From the NCBI GenBank assembly GCA_902805485.1, contig CADCTM010000237.1, forward strand, positions 1 to 13,520: a DNA stretch of 13,520 nucleotides, given 5' to 3'. The notes beneath the pieces were generated by a model, which did no database searches, had not been told where the DNA came from, and saw only the letters and a program-made list of their open reading frames with translations. This stretch comes from an uncultured Coleofasciculus sp. GTDB taxonomy: Bacteria > Cyanobacteriota > Cyanobacteriia > Cyanobacteriales > Coleofasciculaceae. Position numbers and translations under genes: made by a program. Numbering within the stretch: the first letter of the stretch is position 1; each line of letters starts with the position of its first letter. Below are positions 7,114 to 13,520 of the stretch, in pieces.

Positions 7114-7551
7114 TCAGTTCTTAATTTCTTGGCGAAGAGCGGCGATAATTTGAGTGTTGGCTTCTGGGAAAGGAAACTGATCAATTTCAGCTAATGTTAC
7201 CCAGCGAATTTCATCTGATTCGAGCGGTTGAGGAATACCTGAAATGTGGCGGCAATGATGGACGGTGAGGGTAACGCTAAAGTGACTGTAGGCATGGTTA
7301 ATCGTCATTAAGCGATCGCCTACTTCTATTTCTATTCCCAATTCTTCTTTGATTTCTCGCTTAATACATTCTTCAACCGTTTCACCGAGTTCAATTTTAC
7401 CGCCAGGAAACTCCCACAAACCACCCATCAGTCCTTCCGGACGTCGTTTGTCAATTAAAATTTCTCCTTGCTCGTTCCAGATTACAGCGACACCGATGAT
7501 TTTATGAGGCAAAGGGGAAGAAGTTTCAAGCATGGATAGCTGAGATTGCAT
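7114..7551 (-). CDS. mutT: MutT-type NUDIX hydrolase (probable 8-oxo-dGTP diphosphatase)
   Basis: The 145-residue protein has a perfect NUDIX box, GX5EX7REUXEEXGU, from G51 to I73, with E57, R65, E66, E69 and E70 in place. It binds the divalent metal used to hydrolyse nucleoside diphosphate-X bonds. The surrounding sequence is of MutT type: GLWEFPGGK before the box, the HAYSHFSVTL strand after it, and FPFPEANTQII near the C-terminus, where MutT proteins contact the base. The likely role is removal of 8-oxo-dGTP from the nucleotide pool, useful in a photosynthetic cell. Substrate assignment within NUDIX families is never certain. An in-frame ATG at 7533 would shorten it by six residues, and no Shine-Dalgarno favours either. 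It is the last gene of a minus-strand run and meets sasA tail to tail with no clear terminator between. Confidence 0.88.
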   Translation of the reverse strand: MQSQLSMLETSSPLPHKIIGVAVIWNEQGEILIDKRRPEGLMGGLWEFPGGKIELGETVEECIKREIKEELGIEIEVGDRLMTINHAYSHFSVTLTVHHCRHISGIPQPLESDEIRWVTLAEIDQFPFPEANTQIIAALRQEIKN

Positions 7552-7581
7552 ATTTAAATTGTATGTTTGACAACGGGATAT

Positions 7582-7722
7582 TCACTCTTCAACGAATGCA
7601 ATCTGGCTTTTCTGGCGTACAGATGCTGGCTGTGTCAAGTCCATCACCCCTGGATTAAAGTCCTTGGGATGGTTTCGGAGGTCAAGTAATGCTTCTGAGA
7701 GTTTTCCTAGAAGTTTAATCAC
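7582..7722 (-). CDS. Possible small protein upstream of the NUDIX gene
   Basis: A 46-codon frame starts with GTG at 7722 and stops 30 nt before the NUDIX start on the same strand. The frame is open further upstream to a TAA at 7801-7803, giving 72 codons without a stop, but no ATG, GTG or TTG lies in that extra part. The product would be a soluble, mixed-charge peptide with a helical-looking part (LLGKLSEALLDLRNHP) and a C-terminus ending in AFVEE. I do not recognise it. No clear Shine-Dalgarno precedes the GTG. It could be a real small gene, the tail of a decayed longer one, or chance. Confidence 0.25.
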   Translation of the reverse strand: MIKLLGKLSEALLDLRNHPKDFNPGVMDLTQPASVRQKSQIAFVEE

Positions 7723-7867
7723 CTTTGACGAGCGATTTCTCGTTCCTTGGGATGTTCTTTTGGGGAAAAGATAACTTAACGGGTTCAGGAGATTTGTTGT
7801 TTAATAGTCACAATCAGCAGACTTATAGCAAGCCTGCTAGTTCGCGGCAATACATAAATAAAAATTT

Positions 7868-7890
7868 AGGGGTCCTTTGAGAATCCCCCT
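7868..7890 (-). terminator. Weak candidate terminator downstream of the DUF760 gene
   Basis: AGGGG (7868-7872) can pair with CCCCT (7886-7890). On the minus strand the stem is followed by an A/T-rich run containing five T (AAATTTTTATT). It lies about 80 nt after the DUF760 stop. The stem is only five pairs, so the call is tentative. Confidence 0.35.
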
Positions 7891-7972
7891 TTGTCTTCAT
7901 ACGAACTATTTTGTTTCCCAAACCCGCCCTTCTTCATAGAGCAGATGAGCTTTCGTTAAGTCTTTACCCTAT

Positions 7973-8317
7973 TTATTGCTCTGGCTCGGAAGCGTTTGCT
8001 TCTGCTGTTTGCAATGACGTTTCAAAAACCATCCGCTGTTCAGCATTGCGGAGAAAATAGCCGCTAATCATTGCCGAAGCCAATAGACGTCCCAAGTTTT
8101 CTCGGTTTGTATTTATTGTCACGCCAAAGTGTTCGGATGGGAGATTTCCTAACAATCCGACAATGTTTCGTTCCATCACTTGAAACACTTCAGAAGACAT
8201 TGGCTTAGACAGTCGAGCCATAGTCTCTGGACTCATCGATTGCACATACTCCCACAATAGGTTGGTGTCAGCATTGCCTTCAAAAAACTCAGGAACGTTA
8301 TTCGATACGTTGTTCAC
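7973..8317 (-). CDS. DUF760 family protein
   Basis: The 114-residue protein matches the small DUF760 family found in cyanobacteria and plastid-bearing eukaryotes. Recognisable parts are LWEYVQSMSPETMARLSKPMS (about 21-41, helical), the core VFQVMERNIVGLLGNLP (about 45-61) and RENLGRLLASAMISGYFLRNAEQR (about 72-95), which are conserved in this family. It has no signal peptide or membrane segment and no known catalytic motif. The molecular function is unknown as far as I can tell. It starts with GTG, supported by an excellent Shine-Dalgarno. It follows the sigma factor gene on the same strand with 240 nt between them, so joint transcription is possible but not shown. Confidence 0.85.
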   Translation of the reverse strand: MNNVSNNVPEFFEGNADTNLLWEYVQSMSPETMARLSKPMSSEVFQVMERNIVGLLGNLPSEHFGVTINTNRENLGRLLASAMISGYFLRNAEQRMVFETSLQTAEANASEPEQ

Positions 8318-8322
8318 CTTTT

Positions 8323-8329
8323 ACCTCCT
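8323..8329 (-). promoter_or_regulatory. Shine-Dalgarno of the DUF760 gene
   Basis: AGGAGGT on the minus strand, 5 nt before the GTG at 8317. It is the best ribosome-binding site seen in the window and fixes the GTG as the start, since the next ATG in frame would lie inside the conserved domain. Confidence 0.85.
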
Positions 8330-8356
8330 AGGGATTCCCTACAAGATAGCTTTTCT

Positions 8357-8488
8357 TCACGCTCCGGCTTGTCTTTCCCAGGACTCATAAATCGCTTGTG
8401 CGTGGCTATCTTTGCTGTAGTAGTCTATGCAAATTAATGTAACAAGTTCAAGCTGATCAGGCAGTGAGTGGAACCGAACTCCTGACAT
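8357..8488 (-). CDS. Possible small protein between sigma factor and DUF760 genes
   Basis: A 43-codon ATG frame fills the gap between the sigma factor stop (69 nt upstream) and the DUF760 start (39 nt downstream), on the same strand. The product would be soluble and acidic-to-neutral, with a helical-looking centre (LPDQLELVTLICIDYY) and a second part SHAQAIYESWERQ. I do not recognise the family. GGTGAG lies about 8 nt before the ATG and could act as a weak ribosome-binding site. Frames of this size arise by chance fairly often, so the call rests mainly on position and protein-like composition. Confidence 0.35.
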   Translation of the reverse strand: MSGVRFHSLPDQLELVTLICIDYYSKDSHAQAIYESWERQAGA

Positions 8489-8516
8489 CGGATTGTCTCA
8501 CCTTTTTAAGAGGCTA

Positions 8517-8539
8517 GGGGAAGAAGTCTTTTCTACCCC
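8517..8539. terminator. Hairpin after the sigma factor gene, weak terminator candidate
   Basis: GGGG-A-AGAA (8517-8525) pairs with TTCT-A-CCCC (8531-8539), with one internal A/A mismatch and a 5-nt loop, 18 nt past the sigma factor stop. Neither strand shows a proper T run after it. It may be an attenuating or mRNA-stabilising hairpin rather than a terminator. Confidence 0.35.
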
Positions 8540-8557
8540 TGATCCTTCCTTGTTAAT

Positions 8558-9517
8558 TTAGCTAGCGGCGATGTATTCGCGCATATCAGCTTTGCGTTTG
8601 CGAAGTTTAGAAAGGGCTTCTCTCTCTATTTGGCGCACTCGTTCGCGGCTGATGTTTAAGCGATCGCCTATTTTTGCTAATGTCAAGGCTTGCCCGTCGG
8701 CTAAACCAAACCGTAGCGCCAACACTTCCCGTTGTTGAGGCGTCAAGTCAGCCATTAATTTTTCCAGGTCAACTTGCATCGAAGACTGAACTACAAAGTC
8801 TTCTGGCGAGGGACCTGTATCTTCTAGCAACTCAACTAGTTCTGTATCTTGGTTATCCCCCACCCGAAGATCCAAGGAGAGGGGTTGACGCGCCCGTTCT
8901 AGGTACTCCCGCACTTGTTTGGGGGTCAATTCTAGTTCACTGGCTAACTCGGCTACCGTGGCGGCTCGTCCATGCTCTTGAGCCAACTGGCGCTGTGCTT
9001 TTTTAATTTTGTTGAGTTTTTCGGTGATATGGATGGGCAGGCGAATCGTGCGTCCTTTTTCAGCGATTGCTCTGGTGATGGCTTGCCGTATCCACCAGTA
9101 GGCATAAGTGGAAAAACGATAGCCTTTGGTGGGGTCAAATTTTTCCACACCCCGTTGCATCCCGATGGTGCCTTCCTGAATCAAGTCCAACAAGTCTACA
9201 TTGCGCTTGATGTACTTCTTGGCAACTGAAACCACTAGTCGCAAATTCGCTTCTACCATTTTGCGCTTGGCGATTTCACCAGACCCGATGCAAGCGTGCA
9301 GTTCGGCTTCCGAAATCGAGGCGGCGAGTGCCCATTCCTCAAACGTTGGCTCATGACCTAGCTTTTCCCAAAGGGACTCTTGTATTTCCTGTAGGGCTGT
9401 TAATCGTTGTACCTGTTTTCCATAAAGAATTTCCTGTTCATGGGTCAGCAGTGGTACACGACCAATTTCTCGCAGGTAAGTCCGAACTAAGTCTGTCGAA
9501 GTCTGAGCAGTTTTCAT
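8558..9517 (-). CDS. Group 2 sigma-70 factor (cyanobacterial SigB/SigD-like)
   Basis: The 319-residue protein is an RNA polymerase sigma-70 family member of the cyanobacterial group 2 type: closely related to the primary factor but shorter, and usually dispensable. Regions in order: 1.2 (DLVRTYLREIGRVPLLTHEQE, 9-29); 2.1-2.2 core-binding (MVEANLRLVVSVAKKY to DLIQEGTIGM, 87-120); 2.3-2.4 (GYRFSTYAYWWIRQAITRAI, 132-151), which melts and reads the -10 element; region 3 (about 165-245); 4.1 (LTPQQREVLALRFGL); and 4.2 helix-turn-helix (LTLAKIGDRLNISRERVRQIE, 278-298), which reads the -35 element. Members respond to light/dark, nitrogen, carbon or heat. I cannot tell which named member (SigB, SigC, SigD, SigE) it is, so no symbol is given. 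The ATG at 9517 gives the family's normal short N-terminus. A 771-nt gap lies upstream. Confidence 0.93.
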   Translation of the reverse strand: MKTAQTSTDLVRTYLREIGRVPLLTHEQEILYGKQVQRLTALQEIQESLWEKLGHEPTFEEWALAASISEAELHACIGSGEIAKRKMVEANLRLVVSVAKKYIKRNVDLLDLIQEGTIGMQRGVEKFDPTKGYRFSTYAYWWIRQAITRAIAEKGRTIRLPIHITEKLNKIKKAQRQLAQEHGRAATVAELASELELTPKQVREYLERARQPLSLDLRVGDNQDTELVELLEDTGPSPEDFVVQSSMQVDLEKLMADLTPQQREVLALRFGLADGQALTLAKIGDRLNISRERVRQIEREALSKLRKRKADMREYIAAS

Positions 9518-10136
9518 GGCGATCGGTCAGGTATTGAATAGATTTAATGCAAAGATGCTGGTATCATTCTTGGCTCCCCGCAGGGGATTCGATGCTTAAT
9601 TCTCTATGAAACAAAATTTAAGTGATGTTTCTGGAATACAGATAAATGGGCGATTGAACTAAAGAGACCTGATTACTAGCCCATAGCGACCGAAACAAGT
9701 GGGCTGCGGGAGCTGATGCCACCGCCAGAGTCAGTAGATTTACTATTGTCATAAAAGTTTTATCGTAATGCAACATTATAGTTAAATATTGTAACATTTA
9801 TGAGAAAAAGGTTGTCAAAATTGAGCAGATAGTTCAGGGCGCTGTCAGTAAGCACAAGCTTGTTAAGAGATTACCCAGGTAGTGCTGGAACAAATGCATC
9901 CTGTAAAACAAAATGAGAAAAATTTTACAATATAGGCGTTATCGCCCAATTGTGGCTAGTTGGGCAACCCATCCTTACTTTTCTGAGAAACCATGAGGGG
10001 TAAGACAATGAGGTCAGGAGTGAGTAGGGATTTTTGTCGCGCCTAGACCGAAAACACTATTAAGAATCATTGAAGTCGGTGTCGTGCCAGCAACCCATAA
10101 GCTGAAGCAAAGAAGTTGCAGACGAGACAATAATTC
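9518..10136. other. Long spacer upstream of the sigma factor gene
   Basis: About 620 nt with no convincing gene. Visible structures are AGCCCA/TGGGCT (9678-9683 and 9700-9705), TGTAAAA/TTTTACA (9902-9908 and 9923-9929) and GCCCAA/TTGGGC (9944-9949 and 9960-9965). A very A/T-rich stretch lies at about 9740-9810. Promoters for the sigma factor (-) and possibly for the phosphatase (+) should lie here, but I cannot place them. I recognise no riboswitch or known small RNA. Confidence 0.55.
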
Positions 10137-10260
10137 AGGACTTACGCAGTTGAATCGATTTCGTCCCCAAATTTGGGGGGAACTGGTTTGGAGATAACTC
10201 GATTGAAGTCCCCCAGCGAGAATCCTCCTTCGGAGATTTAGGGGCAAGTGCCTAAGTCCT
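10137..10260. mobile_element. MITE with AGGACTTACGCA terminal inverted repeats
   Basis: AGGACTTACGCA (10137-10148) and TGCCTAAGTCCT (10249-10260) are inverted copies with one mismatch in 12. The interior has a perfect palindrome, CCCCAAATTTGGGG (10165-10178), and further C- and G-rich inverted stretches, and no coding frame of note. Ends of this type are typical of small non-autonomous elements scattered through cyanobacterial genomes. ATAAT occurs on both sides (10130-10134 and 10261-10265), but the left copy is 2 nt from the repeat, so a target duplication is only possible. The right end is 28 nt from the phosphatase start codon. Confidence 0.75.
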
Positions 10261-10288
10261 ATAATCGTTAAACTAATCTAAGAGATTT

Positions 10289-10927
10289 ATGACCCAAATC
10301 GTTTGGATTGCAAGACATGGAAACCGCTTGGACTTTGTTAACCCCGAATGGTTCAACACTGCAGAGCGACCTTACGATCCACCTCTATCAGAAGATGGAA
10401 TTGTACAAGCTAAACAACTTGGTCAACGCTTGGTAGGGGAAAAAATTAAGCAGATTTTTGCGTCGCCTTTTTTGCGGACTGTGCAAACGGCAAACTGTGT
10501 AGCGGATCTCCTAGATTTGCCGATTAAGCTGGAATCAGGTTTGAGTGAATGGCTTAATCCGGCATGGATGAAATCTCAACCAGAAAAACTTTCGCTGGAT
10601 GAATTGCATAAGTTATTCCCCAGAATTGACCGTAGTTATACATCCCGCGTTATCGCTCATTATCCAGAAACCAGTGAAAATGTGCTTGAACGCACTGCCG
10701 AAACCGCAAAATATCTAACGACTGAATTTTCAGAAGATATGCTACTTGTCGGTCACGGTGCTTCAGTTGTTGGCACTACGCAGGGGTTAGTGGGTGGAAT
10801 GCCGGAAGTTAACGCAACGCTCTGCTGTTTGGTTAAATTGCTGCGTCAAGAACAAGAATGGGTGATGGAACTTAATGGCGATACTTCCCACCTTAGCGAA
10901 ACTGAGGACGTAATCCGCTTTAATTAA
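10289..10927 (+). CDS. Histidine phosphatase family protein (phosphoglycerate mutase-like)
   Basis: The 212-residue protein belongs to the histidine phosphatase superfamily. The phospho-accepting ARHGN motif is at residues 8-12 (H10 nucleophile, R9). Other expected catalytic residues are R63 in SPFLRTVQTA, E87 in LSEWL and H156 in VGHGAS. The insert between E87 and H156 (SLDELHKLFPRIDRSYTS and after) resembles the branch related to eukaryotic UBASH3/Sts phosphatases more than true glycolytic mutases. The substrate cannot be predicted. An AAGAG stretch about 6 nt before the ATG may be the ribosome-binding site. The MITE lies directly upstream, so its promoter must lie in or beyond that element. 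Glucokinase follows on the same strand after 280 nt. Confidence 0.9.
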   Translation: MTQIVWIARHGNRLDFVNPEWFNTAERPYDPPLSEDGIVQAKQLGQRLVGEKIKQIFASPFLRTVQTANCVADLLDLPIKLESGLSEWLNPAWMKSQPEKLSLDELHKLFPRIDRSYTSRVIAHYPETSENVLERTAETAKYLTTEFSEDMLLVGHGASVVGTTQGLVGGMPEVNATLCCLVKLLRQEQEWVMELNGDTSHLSETEDVIRFN

Positions 10928-11207
10928 AGGAGCTGTCTTGCCCAAACATTGATAATTTAAACTTAATTGTTGTTCCTGGTTAGCCGTTTTTCTTGATTGA
11001 TGCTGGCTAATGACAACGAACGGAAAAAGAGAAATGTTTCCAGTTGTTTTGGATGACCTCGAAAGCAATCATCGACTATAAAGGGTTTTACTCGGAGGAG
11101 CGACAGGTTGCCAATTACTTATACCTCCCTTTTGACGGACGTTACAAAAATATTTTACCTGTCACAATTCCTAGGTTAAATACTAAGCGCAGAGAAAATC
11201 AAACGGT
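10928..11207. other. Spacer between phosphatase gene and glk
   Basis: 280 nt with no recognisable gene, repeat or terminator. A TTGACG at 11132-11137 resembles a -35 box, but no good -10 sits at the right distance. The spacer length suggests that glk has its own promoter here. Confidence 0.4.
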
Positions 11208-12248
11208 ATGACATTATTACTGGCAGGCGATATTGGTGGCACTAAGACAATTCTGCGATTGGTGGAGGAGTTAGCGGGAGGAGGGCGACATACTATCTAT
11301 GAGGAGCTATATACTAGCCGGGAGTTTCCGGATTTAGTGCCGATAGTGCAGCGGTTTTTATCGGCAGGGGGGCAACAATTGGGTGAGATCCCGAAACCTC
11401 AAAAGGCTTGTTTTGCGATCGCAGGACCGGTTGTTAATGACACTTCGGTATTAACTAATCTCGATTGGTTTTTGGAAGCTAGGCGCTTAGAGAAAGAACT
11501 CGATATTGCCAAAATTAGCTTGATTAATGATTTTGCGGCGGTTGGCTACGGTATCCTAGGTTTGGAACCAACTGATTTACATACGTTGCAAACGGTAACA
11601 CCTCAACCTGATGCTCCGATTGCTGTAATTGGCGCGGGTACGGGTTTGGGACAAGGCTTTCTGATTCAACAACCAGGGGGTTATCAGGTGTTTCCCTCAG
11701 AAGGTGGACACGCTGATTTTGCGCCCCGTACTGGGTTAGAGTTTCAGTTGCTGCAATATTTACGGGAAAAGTATGATATTCAGAGGATTTCAGTAGAGCG
11801 TGTAGTTTCTGGTCAAGGTATAGTGGCGCTGTATCAGTTTCTGAGAGACAGAGAAATTGCTCCAGAAGCACCGGAAATTGAGCAGGTGATCAGAACCTGG
11901 GAACATGAAACGGGGCGCACTGAGAAAAGCGTTGATCCGGCGGCGATAATTGCTAAGGCGGCTTTGGAAAAACGCGATCGCCTCTGTGAACAGACTTTAC
12001 AAATGTTTGTGGACGCTTACGGCGCGGAGGCGGGGAATCTGGCACTGAAACTTTTGCCCTATGGTGGTCTTTATGTGGCGGGCGGAATTGCGGCTAAAAT
12101 TCTACCCTTAATTAAGGAAGGTCAATTTCTGCGGGCGTTTGGTCAAAAAGGTCGGGTGAGTTCTTTACTGGAACGTGTGCCTGTACACGTTGTATTGAAT
12201 CCGCAGGTTGGGCTAATTGGGGCGGCGATTTGTGCCTCAAGGTTATAG
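11208..12248 (+). CDS. glk: Glucokinase
   Basis: The 346-residue protein is a bacterial glucokinase of the GLK/ROK-related ASKHA fold. It phosphorylates glucose to glucose-6-phosphate with ATP. Motifs seen: phosphate-1 loop AGDIGGTKT (6-14); glucose-binding INDFAAVGYG (106-115) with likely catalytic base D108; phosphate-2 IGAGTGLGQG (141-150); the EGGHADFAPR motif (165-174) with sugar-contacting E165 and H168; and the adenosine segment YGGLYVAGGIAAKI near the C-terminus. It differs from ROK repressors in lacking a helix-turn-helix and the ROK CxCGxxGC zinc motif. Length is normal. The MTLLLAGDIGG start places the first motif correctly. Likely roles are glucose salvage and use of glycogen breakdown products. 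A tRNA gene follows 76 nt later. Confidence 0.95.
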   Translation: MTLLLAGDIGGTKTILRLVEELAGGGRHTIYEELYTSREFPDLVPIVQRFLSAGGQQLGEIPKPQKACFAIAGPVVNDTSVLTNLDWFLEARRLEKELDIAKISLINDFAAVGYGILGLEPTDLHTLQTVTPQPDAPIAVIGAGTGLGQGFLIQQPGGYQVFPSEGGHADFAPRTGLEFQLLQYLREKYDIQRISVERVVSGQGIVALYQFLRDREIAPEAPEIEQVIRTWEHETGRTEKSVDPAAIIAKAALEKRDRLCEQTLQMFVDAYGAEAGNLALKLLPYGGLYVAGGIAAKILPLIKEGQFLRAFGQKGRVSSLLERVPVHVVLNPQVGLIGAAICASRL

Positions 12249-12282
12249 ATTTGGTGTTGCTTTTCACCTATTAACGACGAAT

Positions 12283-12312
12283 TTGTAATTTAATAAAAAT
12301 CCGTGCTATGAT
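12283..12312 (+). promoter_or_regulatory. Promoter of tRNA-Val
   Basis: A -35-like TTGTAA (12283-12288) and a -10-like TATGAT (12307-12312) are separated by 18 nt. The predicted start near 12319 is about 6 nt before the mature tRNA, which fits a stable-RNA promoter. Confidence 0.55.
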
Positions 12313-12324
12313 TATAAATCGTGC

Positions 12325-12398
<74 letters not shown>

Positions 12399-12441
12399 TA
12401 TTTAGCTCAGGCTGTAGGCAGCCACAACAAGATTTTTGGCT

Positions 12442-12463
12442 CCCTTCTCCAAACTGAGAAGGG
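12442..12463. repeat. Hairpin repeat after tRNA-Val
   Basis: CCCTTCTC (12442-12449) and GAGAAGGG (12456-12463) form a perfect 8-bp stem with a 6-nt loop, followed by TTGGGGATGAGGGC. This hairpin plus its tail is a familiar intergenic repeat in cyanobacteria. It could also end or process the tRNA transcript, although no T run follows. Confidence 0.55.
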
Positions 12464-12555
12464 TTGGGGATGAGGGCATATCCATGCAAGAACCCAGTCC
12501 AGAAATCATGATTGTGTGTGAATACTAGAGGTAAGCCCCTACAGTAGAGCCAAAA

Positions 12556-13520
12556 ATGTCAGTGACTCCTGCCAGCCTTGAAGCATTCGTAACTTTCTGT
12601 AAAGGACTTAGAGGCGACGAGAAGAGTGAGTCACAGACATTTCTCGATCGCTTCTTTCGGGCGTTTGGACATGAGGGAGCAATCGAGGCGGGGGCGGAGT
12701 TTGAAGACCGTCTCAAGAAAGCGAGTGCTAAAGGCAAGACGGGGTTTGCGGATTTGGTGTGGAGAGCGCGTCCGGGCGTCCCTGGTGTGCTGATTGAGAT
12801 GAAAAAGCGCGGCGAAGACCTGAGTAAGCATTATGCCCAGGTGGAGCGCTATTGGATGCGAATCACGCCCAACCGTCCCCGCTATGCGATGCTATGCAAT
12901 TTTGATGAATTCTGGATTTTTGATTTTGAGAACCAGGTAGATGAACCTGTAGACCGAATATCCCTGGAGCAGCTACCAGAAAGGGCAGGAGCGTTGACGT
13001 TTATGGAAATTGGCGGAATGCGTCCAGTTTTCCAAAACAACCAGGTGGAAGTGACGGATCGCTCGGCGCGGCGTTTGGGGCAACTGTATCAGTTTATTTA
13101 TGAACGCGGGAAGAAGCATAATTTTCGAGACTTTTCTGAGGAGCAATTGCAGCGATTTATTTTGCAGTGTGTGTTAGCGATGTTTGCGGAAGATAGGGAG
13201 TTATTGCCCCGTGATATTTTCGTATCGCTGATTCAAGATTGTTTGGAAAGTAAAGGCAGCACTTATGACTTAATTGGCGGGTTGTTTCAAGAGATGAATC
13301 GCAAGGGGAAGACGCCATCAGGAAGATATAAAGGAGTGGATTATTTTAATGGTGGGTTGTTTTCTGAGATAGATCCGATTGAACTAACAACGGAGGAATT
13401 GAAGTTTCTGGATGTGTGTGCGCGGGACAATTGGACGAATGTGCGCCCATCGATTTTTGGCAATATTTTTGAAGGGGCAATTGATGCGACAAGGCGACAC
13501 GCGCATGGGATTCATTTTAC
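12556..13520 (+). CDS. MmeI-like type IIL restriction-modification enzyme, N-terminal part
   Basis: The frame is open from the ATG at 12556 to the window end (321 codons) and continues beyond. The N-terminal part looks like the nuclease domain of MmeI-like single-chain restriction-methyltransferases: D66 in GFADLVW followed by E81-M-K83 in VLIEMKKRG forms a PD-(D/E)XK site. A helical connector follows (about 170-290: LGQLYQFIYERG, FILQCVLAMFAEDRELLP, YFNGGLFSEIDP). Then comes NWTNVRPSIFGNIFEGAID (292-310), and the visible part ends at GIHF, where the family has GxHYT before the methyltransferase domain. So only about the first third is seen; the SAM and NPPY motifs and the target-recognition domain should lie outside. 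In-frame TAA at 12532-12534 limits the start. No strong Shine-Dalgarno is seen. It starts 157 nt after tRNA-Val. A related methyltransferase lacking nuclease activity is the main alternative, but the nuclease residues are present. Confidence 0.85.
   Translation, partial: MSVTPASLEAFVTFCKGLRGDEKSESQTFLDRFFRAFGHEGAIEAGAEFEDRLKKASAKGKTGFADLVWRARPGVPGVLIEMKKRGEDLSKHYAQVERYWMRITPNRPRYAMLCNFDEFWIFDFENQVDEPVDRISLEQLPERAGALTFMEIGGMRPVFQNNQVEVTDRSARRLGQLYQFIYERGKKHNFRDFSEEQLQRFILQCVLAMFAEDRELLPRDIFVSLIQDCLESKGSTYDLIGGLFQEMNRKGKTPSGRYKGVDYFNGGLFSEIDPIELTTEELKFLDVCARDNWTNVRPSIFGNIFEGAIDATRRHAHGIHF

Noticed and set aside
8674..9229. Plus-strand frames antisense to the sigma factor gene
   Set aside because: The minus-strand product is an unmistakable sigma factor; the antisense frames have no recognisable features.
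9678..9705. A 6S RNA or riboswitch in the spacer upstream of the sigma factor
   Set aside because: The hairpin has only six pairs around a 16-nt loop and I could not match any conserved core of a known RNA family.
9618..9752. A 44-codon minus-strand frame upstream of the sigma factor with a hydrophobic start (MTIVNLLTLAVASAPAA)
   Set aside because: It briefly suggested a small membrane protein, but it has no ribosome-binding site, matches no small photosynthetic or NDH subunit I know, and its size is expected by chance in a 600-nt spacer.
10014..10247. A 77-codon minus-strand frame before the phosphatase
   Set aside because: Half of it is the MITE and its composition follows the repeat, so coding is unlikely.
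10787..11068. A 93-codon minus-strand frame across the end of the phosphatase gene
   Set aside because: It overlaps the antisense strand of a clear gene, and the non-overlapping part has no protein-like signal.
11009..11080. A 23-codon ATG frame between the phosphatase gene and glk
   Set aside because: Too short, with no ribosome-binding site or conservation evidence.

Overview
The window is a piece of a cyanobacterial chromosome, most likely from a filamentous species. Evidence: it carries petC-petA of the cytochrome b6f complex, the clock output kinase SasA, a cyanobacterial-type group 2 sigma factor, a DUF760 protein, eight copies of the HIP1 octamer GCGATCGC, and several repeat types common in these genomes (tandem heptads, short palindromic elements, a MITE with AGGACTTACG-type ends). 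The species cannot be named from the sequence alone.

Layout. Positions 1-1715 (+): petC and petA, with two heptad repeat arrays between them and an intrinsic terminator after petA. Positions 1733-3650 (+): a palindromic element, a shortened pentapeptide/WD40 remnant of a larger signalling protein, and 10 nt later a secreted CHAT-domain caspase-like protease. Positions 3780-5372 (-): a GH57 glycogen branching enzyme with its own terminator. Positions 5373-5897: a gene-free spacer with another palindromic repeat. Positions 5898-7094 (+): sasA, which converges on a minus-strand run made of a MutT-type NUDIX hydrolase, a possible small ORF, a DUF760 protein, a second possible small ORF and a group 2 sigma factor (9517 down to 7114). 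Positions 9518-10288: a 771-nt spacer ending in a MITE. Positions 10289-12248 (+): a histidine phosphatase and glucokinase. Positions 12325-12398: tRNA-Val(GAC) with a good sigma-70-type promoter. From 12556 to the window end (+): the N-terminal third of a probable MmeI-like type IIL restriction-modification enzyme, cut by the window edge.

How the genes fit together. petC-petA supply the Rieske and cytochrome f subunits of photosynthetic electron transport. The GH57 enzyme, glucokinase, SasA and the sigma factor are all plausibly connected to day/night carbon metabolism, but they are separate transcription units and the link is inference. The accessory-looking parts are the WD40 remnant plus CHAT protease, and the restriction-modification gene just behind the tRNA. 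I did not find a clearly new system. The most interesting places are the tRNA-Val/MmeI-like junction, the WD40-remnant/CHAT pair, and the possible small proteins around the sigma factor.
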